NCBI GenBank assembly: GCA_964637695.1
Contig: CAZWVF010000004.1
Span: 21,515 to 85,514 of the forward strand
Reading direction: 5' to 3'
Length of the DNA stretch: 64,000 nucleotides
Source: JAGLTZ01 sp964637695
GTDB taxonomy: Bacteria; Blakebacterota; Blakebacteria; Blakebacterales; Blakebacteraceae
Numbering within the stretch: position 1 is the first letter of the stretch; the number at the start of each line of letters is the position of its first letter. Under the pieces are notes generated by a model that was given only the letters and a program-made list of their open reading frames with translations, had not been told where the DNA came from and ran no database searches. Positions 52,802-64,000 of the stretch are shown piece by piece. Made by a program: the position numbers and the translations under genes.

Positions 52802-54069
52802 TCCACCCTCCACTCCACCTTGACCCAGAGAATCCTGCTGGGACGGGCAGAAAGAACCGTACAGCGGAATGGTGGTACATCCACTCTCTCCCCCGGTTCC
52901 GGGATGCGACCCAACCTGTTGACAATCCACCCACCGACTGTTTCGGCGTGCTCATCTTCGAGTTTACAGCCTGTGGCTTCAGAAAACTCATCCAGCTCCC
53001 ATCCGGTATATACAACCGCCACTCCCGGAGCGATCAGCTTGAACGGTGATTCCTCTTCATCCCTCGTATCAGCGATCTCGCCGACTATCTCCTCGAGAAT
53101 ATCCTCCATCGTCACAAGACCTGAAACCGATCCGTACTCATCGATAACAAGTGCGAGATGAAGCCTGCGATCGCGAAATTCCTTCAGAAGTTCCACTACC
53201 TTCATGCTTTCGGGAACGAAATAGGGTTTCCTCAGCAGGTCCTTCAGTTCATAACGGACCGAATCCCGGGCCCTTATTGCCAGGTAATCCTTTGCATAGA
53301 AGATGCCGGCAATATCCTCCAGGTCCCCTTCGATGACGGGGAGCCTGGAGAAACCGCTGCTGCGGAACGCGTCTATCCATTCATCCAGCGGGGCAGTTAT
53401 ATCGAGGCTTACAACCTCAACCCTCGGCGTCATGACATCGCCGGCTGTCCGACTTTCGAGGTCGAGTATGTTGCTGATGATCTTTCTTTCGAAAGTATCG
53501 ACAACCCCCTCATCGTACCCTATATCGACCGCGGTTGCGAGTTCATCACTGGAAAGAGCGGGGCCCTCCAGTCTTGATAAACCTGAATGAGATGAAATAA
53601 GGTCTGTAAAGCGCTCCAGCACAATGCGTACCGGTCCCAGTAGAGCTGTGAACCAGGAGAGGGGACCGGAGATGACCGGTGCCATTCTTTCCGCATTCTC
53701 CAGTGCAAACGATTTGGGTGCAATTTCACCGAAGAAGAGGATCAGCACCGTCATGATACCGGTTGCCCATATCATCCCCGCCTCGACCGCGCGCTCACTT
53801 CCCAGAGTGGCAAACAGGTTGATAGCCACGACGGTTCCCAGCGATGCTGCAGCCACATTCACAAGGGTATTCCCCACCAGGAGGCTTACAAGCAGACGAC
53901 GCGGTTTGCCGAGCAAAGCGAGAACTCTCCGCCACGAACTGCTTCCGCTGAACTGTTTATTGGCGATCCTCGACCTGTTGAGGGAAAAGAGAGCGGTCTC
54001 AGAGGATGAGAAGAATCCCGACAAACAAAGCAGAATGAGAAGCAGGGCAGTCTGCCAGGCTAGTGTCAT
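52798..54069 (-). CDS. CNNM/CorC-like membrane protein with CBS pair (HlyC/CorC family), copy 1
   Basis: 423 residues from the ATG at 54069. CNNM domain (SGFFSSSETALFSLNRSR, FFGEIAPKSFALENAE), a CBS pair (VMTPRVEVVSLD, SGFSRLPVIEG, VIDEYGSVSGLVTMEDILEE) and a C-terminal CorC domain. Complete. The start codon lies inside the terminal repeat of the palindromic element at 54062 and no SD precedes it, so the element has replaced its normal upstream region. The two paralogues are coupled by a 4-bp overlap and may form a heteromeric pair. Confidence 0.9.
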   Translation of the reverse strand: MTLAWQTALLLILLCLSGFFSSSETALFSLNRSRIANKQFSGSSSWRRVLALLGKPRRLLVSLLVGNTLVNVAAASLGTVVAINLFATLGSERAVEAGMIWATGIMTVLILFFGEIAPKSFALENAERMAPVISGPLSWFTALLGPVRIVLERFTDLISSHSGLSRLEGPALSSDELATAVDIGYDEGVVDTFERKIISNILDLESRTAGDVMTPRVEVVSLDITAPLDEWIDAFRSSGFSRLPVIEGDLEDIAGIFYAKDYLAIRARDSVRYELKDLLRKPYFVPESMKVVELLKEFRDRRLHLALVIDEYGSVSGLVTMEDILEEIVGEIADTRDEEESPFKLIAPGVAVVYTGWELDEFSEATGCKLEDEHAETVGGWIVNRLGRIPEPGERVDVPPFRCTVLSARPSRILWVKVEWRVE

Positions 54070-54225
54070 GTCACGTGACAAATGTCGGCACCGAGAGTGA
54101 CGCCGCACTCGGCCGGCAAGGCGCGGTGACGATGGAATAGCCGTGTGCTGTTCCGAGGAGGCGCAACGCAGCCGGTTGGGATGCGGCACCGCTCGAATGC
54201 CACGGTTGTTGCGTGACAGGGCACT
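54062..54225 (-). repeat. Palindromic element, family 1, copy E
   Basis: 164 bp. Ends AGTGTCATGTCACGTGACAA (54062-54081) and the partial inverse at 54206-54225 match in 16 of 20 positions; the left end also holds the perfect palindrome TGTCACGTGACA. On the minus strand the interior matches copy B (GGCATTCGAGCG, CGGCTGCGTTGCG, ACGGCTATTCC, GCCGGCC). It overlaps the start codon of the CNNM gene. Confidence 0.8.
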
Positions 54226-54235
54226 GGTGTGTTCA

Positions 54236-56281
54236 TTACTCCTCTGATACCAGTTTTTCTACGGCACCTCGCAGCTCATCGAGAGTGAACGGCTTGCTGA
54301 GGAACGGCCTGCCAACACTGTTGAGGAAGTTCTGGGCGTTCGGGCTGAGAGTATCTCCTGTGAGAAAGAGAACGCGATTGGCCAGAAGCGGCTGCTGGTC
54401 CACCAGCCTCCGGAAAAATTCCCGGCCATCCATTACAGGCATTTTCAGATCGAGCAGAATGGCATCCGGCGGGTCGGAATTCTGAAGCAGCTCAAGCGCC
54501 TCCTCTCCATTATCCGCCGTCATGACCTGGTATCCGGTCAGTTCGAGGATCTCCACAATGATCTTCTGCATCTTCTTCTCGTCCTCGACTGCCAGAATCA
54601 TTCCTGTCCGAACATCAGAACTCTTTTCTTTACGTCCCTCTTCTTCCTCAACAGTATCTGAAGGTGCTTCCGATTCAACCGGAAGCCAGATAGTGAAGAC
54701 GGCTCCTCCGTCAGGATGGTTCCCCGCTTCAATCCTGCCTTCGATCTGCTGTACAATGCGGTAACAGATCGACAATCCGAGTCCGGTACCGCTGCCCACC
54801 TCTTTAGTGGTAAAGAATGGATCGAATATTCTGGTAATATCCTCCTCGGGGATTCCAGGACCGGTATCCCTTATTTCCAGCAAGAGCGCCGGAGATGACT
54901 CGAAACCTCCCGGCGCGCCTTCCGGAAGGAGGGCAGTCTTGACGGAAATGCTGCGCTTCGATCTCTCGGTCATGGCCATTGCCTGCCGGGCATTGTTCAC
55001 TATGTTGAAGATAAGCTGCTGTATCTGGAATGAATCGAGAACGCTTGGAGGGATGCCATCTGAGAGGTTCGTTTCGATAGTTATGTCATCGAGAGTCAGC
55101 TGGTACTGCAGCAGCGAAAGAGACTGAGCTACAACTTCGTTCAGGTTCGTTTCCTCGCCACGGTTCTCTTCACCTCGGGCAACCTGCAGAAGATTTTCGA
55201 CCAGATACTTTGCCCTCAAGGCTTCCTGGCTGATGCTTTCCAGTTTATCGCGAATCGTGTCATCCAGTTCGCCCTCCAGCATCAATTCGCTGTTCCCGAC
55301 GATGACACCCAGCGGATTATTCAATTCATGGCTGATTCCGGCCATCAGCTCGCCGAGCCCTGCAAGCTTCTCCGTCTGGATAAGCTGCAGCCTGGTCTCC
55401 TCGTTTTTAATAAGGCTCTCTTCCAGACGGTTGATCAGATCATTCTTACGTATCCAGAGAGCCATCGAATTGCCGAAGATATTAACCAGCTTCAGGTCCG
55501 ATTGGTTGAAATGATCTGTTTCCGCCGAATCTCCGACACCCAGAACACCCCAGACCCTGTCATCGACCTGCAGGGGAACGAAAACCGCGGATTCCAGCGT
55601 GTATTCCGATTCGGTCAGTCCTTCATACTCAGACCTGTCTGTCGATCCGTTCAGAAGCAGTGGTTCGATAGTGCGAGCCACCCACCCGTAGAATCCCCTG
55701 CCCACCGGAATCCTGTTGGGTGGTGCCAGAGTGCTCGACCCCTGAAAAGCAGTCAGTACAAGTTCCTGGTTATTCGGGCTCAGAAGATGGAGTGACGCCT
55801 GGTCGGCACTCATTACATGGCGCAGTGACTCAAGCATATTCCCATACGCTTCGTACGCACTCTCACCGGCGATAAACTCACGGGAGAATTCAAAGAGTAC
55901 CTCGATCAGGGAGAGTCTCTGTTTCAGCACCTCCTCTTCGATTTCAGCTTCCACCAGATGATAACGGGTCTTGCGGAGCTGTTTGTGCTTTTGAATTACA
56001 TAGAGGCAGAACATGAGAACCAGGATCGTGAGTCCGTCTGTATAGGTCTGAAGGATCGCCGGTTTCAGAACCATTTCTACCGGCGGTAATACTCCGGGCA
56101 TGTGGTTAAGGATGAAGGCTCCCAGAAGAGCGAACATCACAAGAGTAACCAGGAGCCACAATTCCCAGTCGAGCCGGTCTACCTCCTCAAGGCTGCGAGG
56201 TGGTTCACCCATAGATGGAGCAAGCCATGTGTCCAGATGATCGCCCCACTTTTTAATGCCCCTGAGAGTGTTGCCCCCCAT
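54236..56281 (-). CDS. Hybrid histidine kinase with GAF and C-terminal receiver domain
   Basis: 681 residues. Two N-terminal TM helices (about 40-95), a coiled coil, a GAF domain (about 125-290), and a HisKA core with H-box SHELNNPLGV (about 325), N-box NIVNNARQA, and G-boxes DTGPGIP and GTGLGLSIC. A short acidic linker leads to a receiver (about 560-681) with phospho-acceptor in LDLKMPVMDG. The receiver has no output domain, so phosphotransfer to another protein or feedback is likely. The stop lies 10 bp from element E. Signal unknown. Confidence 0.92.
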   Translation of the reverse strand: MGGNTLRGIKKWGDHLDTWLAPSMGEPPRSLEEVDRLDWELWLLVTLVMFALLGAFILNHMPGVLPPVEMVLKPAILQTYTDGLTILVLMFCLYVIQKHKQLRKTRYHLVEAEIEEEVLKQRLSLIEVLFEFSREFIAGESAYEAYGNMLESLRHVMSADQASLHLLSPNNQELVLTAFQGSSTLAPPNRIPVGRGFYGWVARTIEPLLLNGSTDRSEYEGLTESEYTLESAVFVPLQVDDRVWGVLGVGDSAETDHFNQSDLKLVNIFGNSMALWIRKNDLINRLEESLIKNEETRLQLIQTEKLAGLGELMAGISHELNNPLGVIVGNSELMLEGELDDTIRDKLESISQEALRAKYLVENLLQVARGEENRGEETNLNEVVAQSLSLLQYQLTLDDITIETNLSDGIPPSVLDSFQIQQLIFNIVNNARQAMAMTERSKRSISVKTALLPEGAPGGFESSPALLLEIRDTGPGIPEEDITRIFDPFFTTKEVGSGTGLGLSICYRIVQQIEGRIEAGNHPDGGAVFTIWLPVESEAPSDTVEEEEGRKEKSSDVRTGMILAVEDEKKMQKIIVEILELTGYQVMTADNGEEALELLQNSDPPDAILLDLKMPVMDGREFFRRLVDQQPLLANRVLFLTGDTLSPNAQNFLNSVGRPFLSKPFTLDELRGAVEKLVSEE

Positions 56282-56302
56282 GAAGTTCTCCAGATCAATA
56301 AC

Positions 56303-59113
56303 TCAGAGTTCAATCCCCAGCCGCCGAAGTGTACCCGCCAGTACGCGCCCTGTAAATGACTCCGGGGCTAGGGCCACATCCTCGGGGCGACCGTATGCCA
56401 CGATCAAACCCCCATCTTCTCCTCCCCCCGGTCCCAGATCGATCACCCAGTCAGACCTGGAAACCAGATCCATGTTGTGCTCGATCACCACCACAGTATG
56501 GTGCTGCTCAACTAATTCCTCAATACAGTCAATCAGTTTGCTGACTTCAGTGCCATGCAGTCCCGTTGTAGGTTCATCAAAGAGATAGAGTTTCGAACCG
56601 CCGCCCCTCCGTCCCAGATGGGTTGCCAGTTTAAGCCTCTGAGCCTCTCCTGCCGACAGTAATGGTGCGGGTTGACCCAGTCCGAGGTATCCGAGACCTA
56701 CTCTCTGCAGCGGCTGCAGTGCTTTTACTATCCCTCTCTGGTCGTTGAAAAACTGTACGGCGCCATCCACTGTAAGTTGCAGGATATCGGCAATGTTCTT
56801 TCCCCTGTACCGAACATCCAGAACCTTCCGGGTGAAGCGCTTTCCATCACACTCTTCACACAGCAGGGTAACGTCTGCCATGAACTGCATATCGACGATT
56901 ACACTGCCCTTTCCCCGGCATTCGGGACATCTGCCTCCTTCGATATTGAAAGAGAATGAACCGGCATTCAATCGGGCACGTTTGGCTGTTTCGGTACCGG
57001 CAAACACGCTTCTGATCCCGTCCCACGCTTTGGTATAAGTCGCTGGATTGCTCCTCATGTTTGCGGTAAGGGGGCCCTGCTCCAGGCTCTCAAGCCCTCT
57101 CAAACCTTCATAACCGTCAATGGCTGCAAATTTACCCGGCCTGCGGGCCGGTTCGAGTCCGATAACCTGTTCGATTGCCGGTTTAAGGATATCGTATATC
57201 AGGGTTGATTTGCCTGAACCGGAGAGCCCGGTGATGCACGTGAAGAGCCCCCGCGGGATCTCCACATCGATTTCCTTCAGGTTGTGTTCCGCCGCGCCAC
57301 TGATTTTCAGCCATCCATGGCGCGGCTGGCGTCTGCGCAGTGGACGCTGGGGGCCCATGCGGCCCTGCAGGTAGCGGCTCGTTGCCGTATCGGCCCCGGT
57401 GAGCAGCCCGTGCAGCGCACCCTGGTAGACTATTTTACCACCTCTTCGTCCTCCCTCCGGCCCCAGGTCTACCACCAGATCAGCAGACTCGATGAAATCG
57501 CGATCGTGCTCCACGACGATAACCGTGTTACCGCTGTCCCGCAGATGTTTGACTATTCTGATCAGGCGGCCTGTATCCATCGGATGGAGCCCGACACTCG
57601 GTTCATCCAGAATGTATGTCGTATCCACCAGTGCGGCTCCAATTACCGATGCCAGGGCGATCCTCTGTGCTTCCCCTCCTGAGAGCGTTCTGGAAAGCCT
57701 GTCGAGAGTGAGATACCCGACTCCAACTTCTTCCAGGTATTTCAGTCGTGATTCTGCCTCTTTAAGGATGGGAGCGTATATCTTCTTCCGTTCACCGGAG
57801 AGTTGCAGCGAACCGAGCCACATTCTCGCATCCGAGATGGTGCGGGAGAGGAGGGTTCCCATGTCCTCTCCCCCCAGCACCACACTCCTTGCCTCACTCC
57901 GCAGGCGTGATCCACTGCATTCGGTACAGGTTACGTACGACCGATAGCGAGCCAGGAAAACCCGCACGTGAACTTTGTATTTCTTCCTTTCCAGTTTCCT
58001 GAAGAAGCCGTCAACCCCCTTGAAACGTCCAAACCCCATCCACACGAGATCCTGATGTGAACTCTCCATTTCCTCCCATGGCAGATCAACGCGTATCTCT
58101 TCTTCCGCTGCGGCTTCGAGAAGACGCTTCTGCCAGCGCTGATACGCAGGCTTCGTCCACGGTTCCACCGCCCCTTCTTCAAGACTCCTGGTTGGATCGG
58201 GCACAACCAGATCGGGCAGATAGACAATCAAGGAACCGAATCCCTCACAGGCAGGACAGGCACCGTAGGGACTGTTGAAGGAGAAAAGCTGCGGCCTCGG
58301 CTGTGGAGCCTCTCTCAGACACGATGAGCAGAGATAACCCTCTGTGTATAACCGTCTGCCATCAGGTCTATCGATCACTGCGATACCACCGCCCTCCCTG
58401 TAGGCACCCTCCACCGCTTCTCTAATCCTGCTGCGGGGCACCGAAGGCGTAAGCCTGTCGATTACCAGCAGCGGTCTTTCAGTCACGGAAGCCGCGTCAC
58501 TTATCTCCCTGGCCACAACCTCCAGTTCGGAATCGCTCGAGTCGAGCCGCACTATGCCCTCGCTGCTCGATATCCTCAGGTATCCCTCCTGCAGCAGCAT
58601 CCTCAATCTGGCGATCGCCTCCTCCGGTGAGCCGGCGGCAGGCAGAGGAGCTGAAACCATCAGAGGAGAGAGACCTGCATCGAGATCGGCTCTCAGCAAT
58701 TCGGCAACCTGGCCAACCCGATCGGGTTCCACCGGTTCCCCGCACCCCTGACACAGCACCGTTCCGAGACGGCTGTAAAGCAGACGGAACACATCGGCAA
58801 CTTCTGTCATTGTGGCAACAGTAGACCGGCTGCTTCTGGGAGGCGGAGTCCGACCTACCGCAACCGTGGGAGTGATACCGGCGGCAAAATCCAGGTCGGG
58901 TTTCTCCATCCGTTCGAGGAACTGCCTGACATAGGGATCGATAGATTCGGTGTATCTGCGCTGCCCCTCCGTATGGATGGTATCGAATGCCAGGCTCGAT
59001 TTGCCCGAACCGGAGGGACCGGTAATCACGATCAGGCGATGATGAGGCAATATCAGGTCCAGGTTCTTCAGATTGTGGACCCTTACACCTCTTAATTCCA
59101 GTGCATCAGCCAC
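56303..59113 (-). CDS. uvrA: Excinuclease ABC subunit A (UvrA), divergent
   Basis: 936 residues from a GTG at 59113, close to the 940 of E. coli UvrA. Two ATPase halves with Walker A GPSGSGKSSLAF and GLSGSGKSTLIY. An ABC signature LSGGEAQRIALA is in the first half; the second reads LSAGEAQRLKLA, with Ala in place of Gly. The zinc-finger cysteines (LCSSC...ACPACEGFG and GRCPECRGKG...LCEECDGKRF) are present, and the UvrB-binding region between the first Walker A and the signature is retained. DNA-damage recognition in nucleotide excision repair. The substitutions leave open that it is a paralogue and not the main UvrA. Confidence 0.9.
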   Translation of the reverse strand: MADALELRGVRVHNLKNLDLILPHHRLIVITGPSGSGKSSLAFDTIHTEGQRRYTESIDPYVRQFLERMEKPDLDFAAGITPTVAVGRTPPPRSSRSTVATMTEVADVFRLLYSRLGTVLCQGCGEPVEPDRVGQVAELLRADLDAGLSPLMVSAPLPAAGSPEEAIARLRMLLQEGYLRISSSEGIVRLDSSDSELEVVAREISDAASVTERPLLVIDRLTPSVPRSRIREAVEGAYREGGGIAVIDRPDGRRLYTEGYLCSSCLREAPQPRPQLFSFNSPYGACPACEGFGSLIVYLPDLVVPDPTRSLEEGAVEPWTKPAYQRWQKRLLEAAAEEEIRVDLPWEEMESSHQDLVWMGFGRFKGVDGFFRKLERKKYKVHVRVFLARYRSYVTCTECSGSRLRSEARSVVLGGEDMGTLLSRTISDARMWLGSLQLSGERKKIYAPILKEAESRLKYLEEVGVGYLTLDRLSRTLSGGEAQRIALASVIGAALVDTTYILDEPSVGLHPMDTGRLIRIVKHLRDSGNTVIVVEHDRDFIESADLVVDLGPEGGRRGGKIVYQGALHGLLTGADTATSRYLQGRMGPQRPLRRRQPRHGWLKISGAAEHNLKEIDVEIPRGLFTCITGLSGSGKSTLIYDILKPAIEQVIGLEPARRPGKFAAIDGYEGLRGLESLEQGPLTANMRSNPATYTKAWDGIRSVFAGTETAKRARLNAGSFSFNIEGGRCPECRGKGSVIVDMQFMADVTLLCEECDGKRFTRKVLDVRYRGKNIADILQLTVDGAVQFFNDQRGIVKALQPLQRVGLGYLGLGQPAPLLSAGEAQRLKLATHLGRRGGGSKLYLFDEPTTGLHGTEVSKLIDCIEELVEQHHTVVVIEHNMDLVSRSDWVIDLGPGGGEDGGLIVAYGRPEDVALAPESFTGRVLAGTLRRLGIEL

Positions 59114-59176
59114 GGCACATGAATTGCAGGTCTGTTTTCAAGCAATACATAACAAAGCAATATAATGAATGGGATC

Positions 59177-59437
59177 CTAGTACCCTCAGTCACAATTCCG
59201 TCGTAATTCATCCTCCGCTGCATCCGCACCTGCGGCGTTGCGCCTCCTCGCTCAAGGAGCCTGCCGGAGAAACGCTCCGGCTGCGGATTGCGTTGCCATC
59301 CGGCGCCAGTGTAACCCTCGCTATCGTCGGATTCTCCGACAGGCTCCTGGACACCGCTATGCCTCGTCGCCGCGTCTGGCCGGAGCGGCGCAGAGTAGTC
59401 CTCGATTATGCAACGGAATTCTGACTCAGGACACTAA
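59177..59437 (+). repeat. Palindromic element, family 1, copy D, with a family 2 element nested inside
   Basis: 261 bp bounded by CTAGTACCCTCAGTCACAAT (59177 on) and a partial inverse ending at 59437; about 17 of 23 positions agree. The left arm reads GCGGCGTTGCGCCTCCTCGCTCA and the right arm GGACACCGCTATGCCTCG; together they match copy B. Between them sits 59255-59348, whose ends are those of family 2. It fills the space between the thioesterase stop and the uvrA start. Confidence 0.75.
59255..59348. repeat. Palindromic element, family 2, nested in copy D
   Basis: 94 bp with ends AGGAGCCTGCCGGAGAA (59255-59271) and TTCTCCGACAGGCTCCT (59332-59348), inverted with one mismatch. The ends match those of 43245-43430 (AGGAGCCTGTCGGAG). 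It interrupts copy D exactly between segments that are contiguous in copy B. Confidence 0.8.
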
Positions 59438-59462
59438 ACCGTTGTGTTTCTCTGGCGGTCGC

Positions 59463-59933
59463 CTACAGAGAGGCTGTCGAACGCATTACCGCGGCAACTT
59501 CTTCGGGCAGGGGAGCGGCCGTGCGATCCCTGCCTGTACAGACCAGTGAGGTCCACCCTTCCACCAGCGATTCCTCCTCCCCATCACGCAATATCCGATA
59601 GTAGAAAGTGCACGAGCGGGTTCGCAATTCCAGCAGTCGGGTTTCAACGATCAGATCGTCATCGTAGGTGGCCGGCTTCAGATATCTGAGGTGGCATTCG
59701 GCGATGAAGAGGGCGAATCCCTGTTCCTCCATAGTCGTATAGGGGATACCCGACTCTTTCATCCACTCGGTACGCCCCACTTCAAAATAAACCAGGAAAT
59801 TGGAGTGATAGACTACAGCCTGCGCGTCGGTCTCAGCATACCTGACCTGGATAGGGACCCTGCCTACATACTCACCGGGGCGTACCGGCCCGGGATCGAT
59901 TCGTCCATTCTCAGCTCTCATCCTGTTATTCAT
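59463..59933 (-). CDS. Acyl-CoA thioesterase (YbgC/4-hydroxybenzoyl-CoA thioesterase family)
   Basis: 156 residues, hotdog fold. Signature RYAETDAQAVVYHSNFLVYFEVGRTEWM contains the catalytic Asp (ETDAQ) and the His segment, and FIAECHLRYLKPATYDDDLIVET matches the central strand. Cytoplasmic; hydrolyses small acyl-CoA or aromatic-CoA esters. Tol-Pal association as in E. coli ybgC is not seen here. Ends just before element D on the same strand as uvrA. Confidence 0.88.
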   Translation of the reverse strand: MNNRMRAENGRIDPGPVRPGEYVGRVPIQVRYAETDAQAVVYHSNFLVYFEVGRTEWMKESGIPYTTMEEQGFALFIAECHLRYLKPATYDDDLIVETRLLELRTRSCTFYYRILRDGEEESLVEGWTSLVCTGRDRTAAPLPEEVAAVMRSTASL

Positions 59934-60058
59934 CAGTTTCCAGATCTCACTCCCGACAATTGTCGCATTGAAAGGGAAAGCCCTTGATACAACCAGTAAC
60001 GGTATACTCCGAATAGTGTCGTCGCCGGAAGAACTTTTGACAAGAGGAAGAGTATATA

Positions 60059-60073
60059 ATTAGAACTCCTAAT
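60059..60073. promoter_or_regulatory. Inverted repeat upstream of the Nfu-type gene, possible operator
   Basis: ATTAG-AACTC-CTAAT (60059-60073), flanked by TATAAT boxes on both sides (60055-60060 and 60073-60078), upstream of the Fe-S scaffold gene at 60195. A TTGACA occurs at 60037 but its spacing to either box is wrong. A similar ATTAGT-ACTAAT repeat precedes the nuoE operon. No regulator is known. Confidence 0.35.
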
Positions 60074-60194
60074 ATAATTGGATCTGAGAGGCTTTGACGT
60101 TGACTTGAATCCGCCCCCTGGTACCTTGGCATTGATGATAATTGTATTCATCCTGAGTCATTCATGCCGGGCAAAATTGTTACTGGAGGAGAAG

Positions 60195-60443
60195 ATGGAG
60201 CAGCAGGAAACACAGAACGACGCACTGAAGCAGAGGGTGGAGGAGGTCATCCAGCAGCTGCGTCCGGCACTGCAGATGGATGGTGGCGACATGGAACTGG
60301 TCGGCCTGGAGGAAAACACCGTGATGCTCAGGCTTACCGGTGCCTGCGCGGGCTGTCCCATGTCCACAATGACCCTGAAGATGGGGATCGAAGCCAGATT
60401 GAAGCAGGTAATTCCAGAGATCAAAGAGGTAGTGGCCGTCTGA
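60195..60443 (+). CDS. NifU C-terminal-domain (Nfu-type) iron-sulfur scaffold protein
   Basis: 82 residues from the ATG at 60195, preceded by GGAGGAG. A frame from 60078 adds 39 residues unlike the family. Helical start, then VEEVIQQLRPALQMDGGDMELV and the CxxC motif CAGCPMSTMTLKMGIE that holds a 4Fe-4S cluster, and a VIPEIKEVVAV tail. Delivers Fe-S clusters to client proteins, of which this window encodes many (nuoE operon, LipA). No other suf/isc gene is present. Confidence 0.92.
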   Translation: MEQQETQNDALKQRVEEVIQQLRPALQMDGGDMELVGLEENTVMLRLTGACAGCPMSTMTLKMGIEARLKQVIPEIKEVVAV

Positions 60444-60567
60444 GAGGAGGGCCTCTACCTGTCTCAACTTCATCCCTCCCTGACAATCCTGCTTGTTCCC
60501 ATTCTCTTCATAGTGTTATAGCTCTGAATCTCAGGGCTTTATTCACCTTCAATGACGGAGATCTGTC

Positions 60568-63714
<3,147 letters not shown>

Positions 63715-64000
63715 AGTGAAATAAAAATCACTCCTTCTGTTCCTCATCGACTCCCGGACCGCTCAACATCCTGGTTCTGGGAGGAACCGCTGACATTCAG
63801 GGGGCTGCTCGAAGGAATCCAGGAGGGGATCGGCTCGAACGCCACCTTCACCGGTTTTCAAGCAGATAATCAACGGCTGGTAAGTATTGTGCAATTGCCT
63901 CGTTATTAATACCTCAGCGCTGACACTGGATCTATATGCGTTGCGAAGTGCTACCTGTCTATTGTGAGACCCACTGCTCTATCATGCGTGACAGGGCTCT
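63715..64000. other. Terminal intergenic stretch with a partial palindromic-element end
   Basis: 286 bp without a convincing gene. TGCGTGACAGGGCTCT at 63985-64000 matches the right end of element E (TGCGTGACAGGGCACT at 54210-54225) in 15 of 16 positions, so another element is probably cut by the window edge. An AGTGA...TCACT pair just after the BNR stop is too weak to call a terminator. Confidence 0.5.

Overview
The window is about 64 kb of a draft, probably metagenome-assembled, Gram-negative bacterial chromosome. It holds about 45 protein-coding genes, no rRNA or tRNA that I could find, no CRISPR array and no prophage. Three runs of 100 N mark scaffold joins. Two of them are flanked by an identical 55-bp sequence on both sides, so they are unmerged contig ends and not missing DNA. 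Lipoproteins with lipoboxes, a barrel-like secreted protein, a sortilin/BNR-repeat exoprotein, an S9 exopeptidase, NtrC-type signalling and B12-dependent enzymes suggest a member of the FCB/Gemmatimonadota-like assemblage. That placement is an inference from gene style, not from a marker gene.

Layout. 0-8 kb: a truncated universal stress protein; a SelW-like selenoprotein with an in-frame UGA and a bacterial SECIS-like hairpin; cobalamin-dependent metH; and a lipA-lpdA-gltA group linked to lipoylation and the TCA cycle. 8-17.4 kb: a methyltransferase, a PHP phosphoesterase, a histidine kinase/NtrC regulator pair, an MBL hydrolase, a fused FakA-FakB (DAK2-DegV) protein, a TPR protein and a lysophospholipid-acyltransferase-like protein. 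17.4-23.7 kb: a secreted barrel-like protein and a lipoprotein, PduO adenosyltransferase, a GAF/HD-GYP phosphodiesterase and a YbhN-like membrane protein. 24.1-30.2 kb: a tightly overlapping four-gene operon for an iron-sulfur flavoenzyme (NuoE, NuoF fused to GltD, a HoxU-like ferredoxin subunit, and an FMN glutamate-synthase-like subunit without the canonical 3Fe-4S cysteines). 30.4-43.2 kb: GDPD lipoprotein, crotonase, HEAT-cyclophilin lipoprotein, cyanophycinase-like peptidase, AbgT transporter, EamA transporter, FAH-family hydrolase, S9 peptidase and two tandem NAD-dependent epimerases. 43.4-50 kb: a carboxyltransferase subunit, DtxR-FeoA, FeoB, a GNAT protein and small unknowns. 50-60 kb: secreted unknowns, two CNNM/CorC-like membrane proteins, a hybrid histidine kinase, a UvrA and a thioesterase. 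60-63.7 kb: an Nfu-type Fe-S scaffold and a large BNR-repeat exoprotein.

Two things stand out. The first is the 24-30 kb operon, which combines the diaphorase module of bifurcating hydrogenases with both flavin modules of glutamate synthase, but has no hydrogenase or glutaminase domain. The second is a set of dispersed palindromic elements of 90-260 bp in intergenic spaces. They form two families, one copy is nested inside another, and their terminal repeats supply a stop codon, a start codon and a terminator stem to neighbouring genes. The selenoprotein implies that the organism decodes UGA as selenocysteine.
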